Source: Artocarpus heterophyllus (taxonomy: Eukaryota > Streptophyta > Magnoliopsida > Rosales > Moraceae). Taken from it: a DNA stretch of 64,000 bases. Of the stretch, positions 61,477-64,000 are shown one piece after another (positions within the stretch are counted from its first letter, which is position 1; each line of letters begins with the position of its first letter). The DNA is taken from NCBI GenBank assembly GCA_025403435.1, contig CM046348.1, positions 14,446,034-14,510,033 on the forward strand, given 5' to 3'. The translations under genes and the position numbers were made by a program. The notes beneath the pieces were generated by a model that saw nothing but the letters and a program-made list of their open reading frames with translations, made no database searches and was not told the DNA's origin.

Positions 61477-64000
61477 TCAAGCTGGGCTATAGATATCAAT
61501 CATGCCCAGCTTGGACTTCATGTCTTCGAATATTGGTCTGGACAAGGCCTTGGTCAAGATATCCGCTATTTGCAAGCTTGTAGGAGTATATTCCAACTTG
61601 ATGTTTCCAGCTTCTACCTTCTCTTTGATGAAATGACGATCGATCTCAACATGTTTGGTTCGATCATGGTAAACTGGATTCTTTGCACTCCTTATTGCAG
61701 CTTGATTATCACACAACAGGACTATTTCCTTCTCAGTTGGTACTCTCAATTCTTCTAGTAATCGTTTTAACCACAAACCTTCACAAATACCTTGCGCCAT
61801 TGCCCTCAGTTCTGCCTCGGCACTGCTTCGAGCGACCACGGATTGTTTTTTGCTCCGCCAGGTGACCAAATTTCCCCACACATAAGAGCAGTAACCTGAG
61901 GTGGACCTTCGGTCTAGGATAGATCTTGCCTAGTCTGCATCTGAGTATACCTCAATGTTTCTCTTGGAGCCCTTCTCATAGTACAGTCCCTTGCCTGGAG
62001 TTTTCTTCAAGTATCTAAGGATTCGATACACAGCTTCCATGTGCTCTTCGGTAGGCTTATTCATAAACTGACTTACAACACTAACCGGGAATGCAATGTC
62101 TGGGCGAGTATGTGAGAGATAGATAAGCTTCCTTACAAGTCTCTGGTATCTTCCCTTATCAATTGGTGAACTACCCTCCTTTAACCCGAGCTTGCAATTA
62201 GTATCCATTGGAGTGCCTGAGGGTTTGCATCCTAGCATGCCTGTTTCTTCCAGCAAGTCAAGGATGTACTTGCGTTGAGACACAGAAATACCTTTCTTCG
62301 ATCAGGCTATCTCCATTCCAAGAAAATACTTAAGAGCACCTAGATCCTTAATTTCAAATTCTCGGGCTAGGAACAATTTTAATCTGTGCATCTCTTCAAA
62401 GTCATCTCCTGTGAGTATAATATCGTCCACATAGACAATTAGAATTGCAAGCTTACCAGTGGATGAATGCTTGAAAAAGAGTGTGTGATCTGTTTGTCCT
62501 TGACTGAAGCCATGCCTTTTGATCACTTTGGTGAATCGATCGAACCAGGCTCGTGGGGATTGTTTGAGTCCATACAATGATTTGTGTAGTCTGCACACTT
62601 TGTTAGCATTATTGGCATTCTTGAATTCGGGGGGAATTTCCATATAGACTTCTTCCTCTAGGTCTCCGTTTAGGAAAGCGTTCTTTACATCGAGTTGGTG
62701 CAGTGGCCAATCAAGATTTGCTGCTAGAGATAAAAGAACTCAAACTGTATTTAACTTTGCCATTGGTGCAAATGTCTCTTGATAATCGATTCCATATGTC
62801 TGTGTGAACCCCTTTGCCACAAGTCATGCTTTATACCGATCTATACTGCCGTCAGACTTGTATTTTATAGTGAATATCCATTTGCACCCCACGATTGCCT
62901 TGTCTTCTGGTAACTCTACAAGCTCCCACGTCCCATTTCTCTTAAGAGCATTCATTTCCTCTTTTACTGCATTTCTCCATTCCAGTTTATCCATTGCTTC
63001 CTGTATAGTGCGTGGAATTTCCTCCCTTGATAGATTGGTGATGAAGGTTGAGTGTCTTGGAGATAACTTCTTGTAGGAAACGAAGTTATAAATGGAATGC
63101 TTTGTGCATGAACGGACTCCCTTTCTAACTGCAATTGGTACTTCAAGATCTCTATTAGTATTCTCATTTTCGGGGTTAGAGCCTATATTACCTGGTGAAA
63201 CTTCTGTGATTATGGGACCCGAATTAGAGTCTTGAGAATGCTGGAGAGGAGCAAAGGGCTCGACTGCTTGAGGTTTCCGTTTCCTTGAATAGACAAGAAA
63301 TTCAGGTGGTTTTTGTTGTGTTAGCTTAGTCGGAGAAGGAATGAGATCACCAGAGTGTGTTTGACATGGATTTGGTTCGGGTGGCACAGGTGGTAGCACA
63401 GGGAATGGAGATATCACTGTAGGATCTGAGCTATTAAGTTCAAGATTTGGTGATTCTGATGGGGACAACACGGGATTTGGTAACACAATTTCCCAAAGAG
63501 GATCTTGACAACCACTCTCCCCCTCAAGAGGCGTTTTGGGAAAGAAGGGTTGGTGCTCAAAAAATGTAACATCCATTGACACATAGAATTTTCTGGTGAC
63601 AAGGGAATAACATTTATATCCTTTATGTGTTGCTGAATATCCCAAGAGCAGACATTTTATAGCTTTAGGATCCAATTTACTCCTATGTTGATGGTGAGTA
63701 TGAACAAATGCAGAACACCCGAAAATTTTTGGTGGAATGGTGGAAATAATTCGGGTGTGGGGAAATATTTTTAGGAGTGAATTGATAGGTGTTTGAAATT
63801 TTAGGATTCTAGATGGCATTCTGTTAATGAGATATGTAGCTGTGAGAACTGCTTCCCCCCAAAAATATTTAGGAACATTAGATGTAAACATGAGGGATCT
63901 TGCTACTTCTAGGAGATGTCTATTTTTTCGTTCTGCTACCCCGTTTTGTTGGGGTGTGTCTATGCATGAGCTATGATGAATGATCCCATTTCTAGATAAA
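61477..64000 (-). pseudogene. Copia pol polyprotein remnant, antisense in a SWEETIE intron
   Basis: Read on the minus strand from the right edge: the end of the integrase core (TPQQNGVAERKNR, with the catalytic Glu), the integrase C-terminal part (KIFGCSAFVH, GYKCYS), the reverse transcriptase with its YVDDIILTGDD active site, and RNase H with SSAEAEL and the ADILTKAL tail, ending at 61477. The order integrase before reverse transcriptase defines Ty1/Copia. One frame is kept across 2.5 kb with no frameshift, but stops occur at 62824-62826, 62740-62742, 62302-62304 and 61930-61932, so the copy is inactive. Gag, protease and most of integrase lie outside the window. Confidence 0.93.

Overview
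This window is plant nuclear DNA, almost certainly from a eudicot. The genes have many short exons, AT-rich introns with poly-T tracts, and long gaps filled with plant transposons (PIF/Harbinger-like MITEs, hAT, Mutator-like, CACTA, Copia and Gypsy LTR fragments, a SINE). No single protein identifies the species. I saw no bacterial-type operon, CRISPR array, rRNA or tRNA gene.

Eight protein-coding loci can be modelled, all but the last complete. From left to right: (1) a rhomboid-like membrane protein with a degenerate active site (+, 62-3361); (2) an AWPM-19/PM19-like four-helix membrane protein (+, 5662-7346); (3) an RCC1-repeat beta-propeller protein related to UVR8 (-, 7620-11097); (4) a non-epsilon 14-3-3 protein with a 5'UTR intron (-, 12863-14471); (5) a twin-CX9C mitochondrial protein of the CMC1 family (+, 26203-27727); (6) the zeta subunit of the cytosolic chaperonin CCT, CCT6, in 15 exons (-, 30730-36407); (7) an intronless class-I-type carboxylesterase (+, 46551-47591); (8) the first 19 coding exons of a giant HEAT-repeat protein of the SWEETIE/HEATR5 family (+, 53638-61181, continuing past the window). 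In every model the splice phases agree from exon to exon.

Genes 3 to 7 lie in the same order as Arabidopsis At5g16040-At5g16080 (RCC1, GRF5, Cmc1, CCT6, CXE17), as I recall that locus. The block therefore looks like conserved ancestral order stretched by transposon insertions. The genes are housekeeping or signalling functions and do not form a pathway together.

The gaps (15.5-26.2, 27.7-30.7, 36.4-46.4 and 47.6-53.6 kb) are repeat land. About ten copies of one short MITE family recur, recognisable by a core like CTCACATGTTACAGTAAC and GGG(T)GTTTGG ends, two of them with TAA or TTA target duplications. Well-delimited insertions include a 120-bp MITE nested in an older one, a 2-kb solo LTR, a 579-bp hAT element, a 1-kb CACTA element, a 0.9-kb Mutator-like element in a CCT6 intron, and a Copia retrotransposon lying antisense in a SWEETIE intron at the right edge. 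That Copia copy keeps one reading frame broken only by four stop codons.

The most notable gene-level observations are a 243-bp in-frame tandem duplication in the rhomboid gene together with loss of its catalytic serine, a predicted GC-AG intron in SWEETIE, and fresh-looking short tandem duplications next to the TATA box of the carboxylesterase and next to a splice donor in the RCC1 gene.
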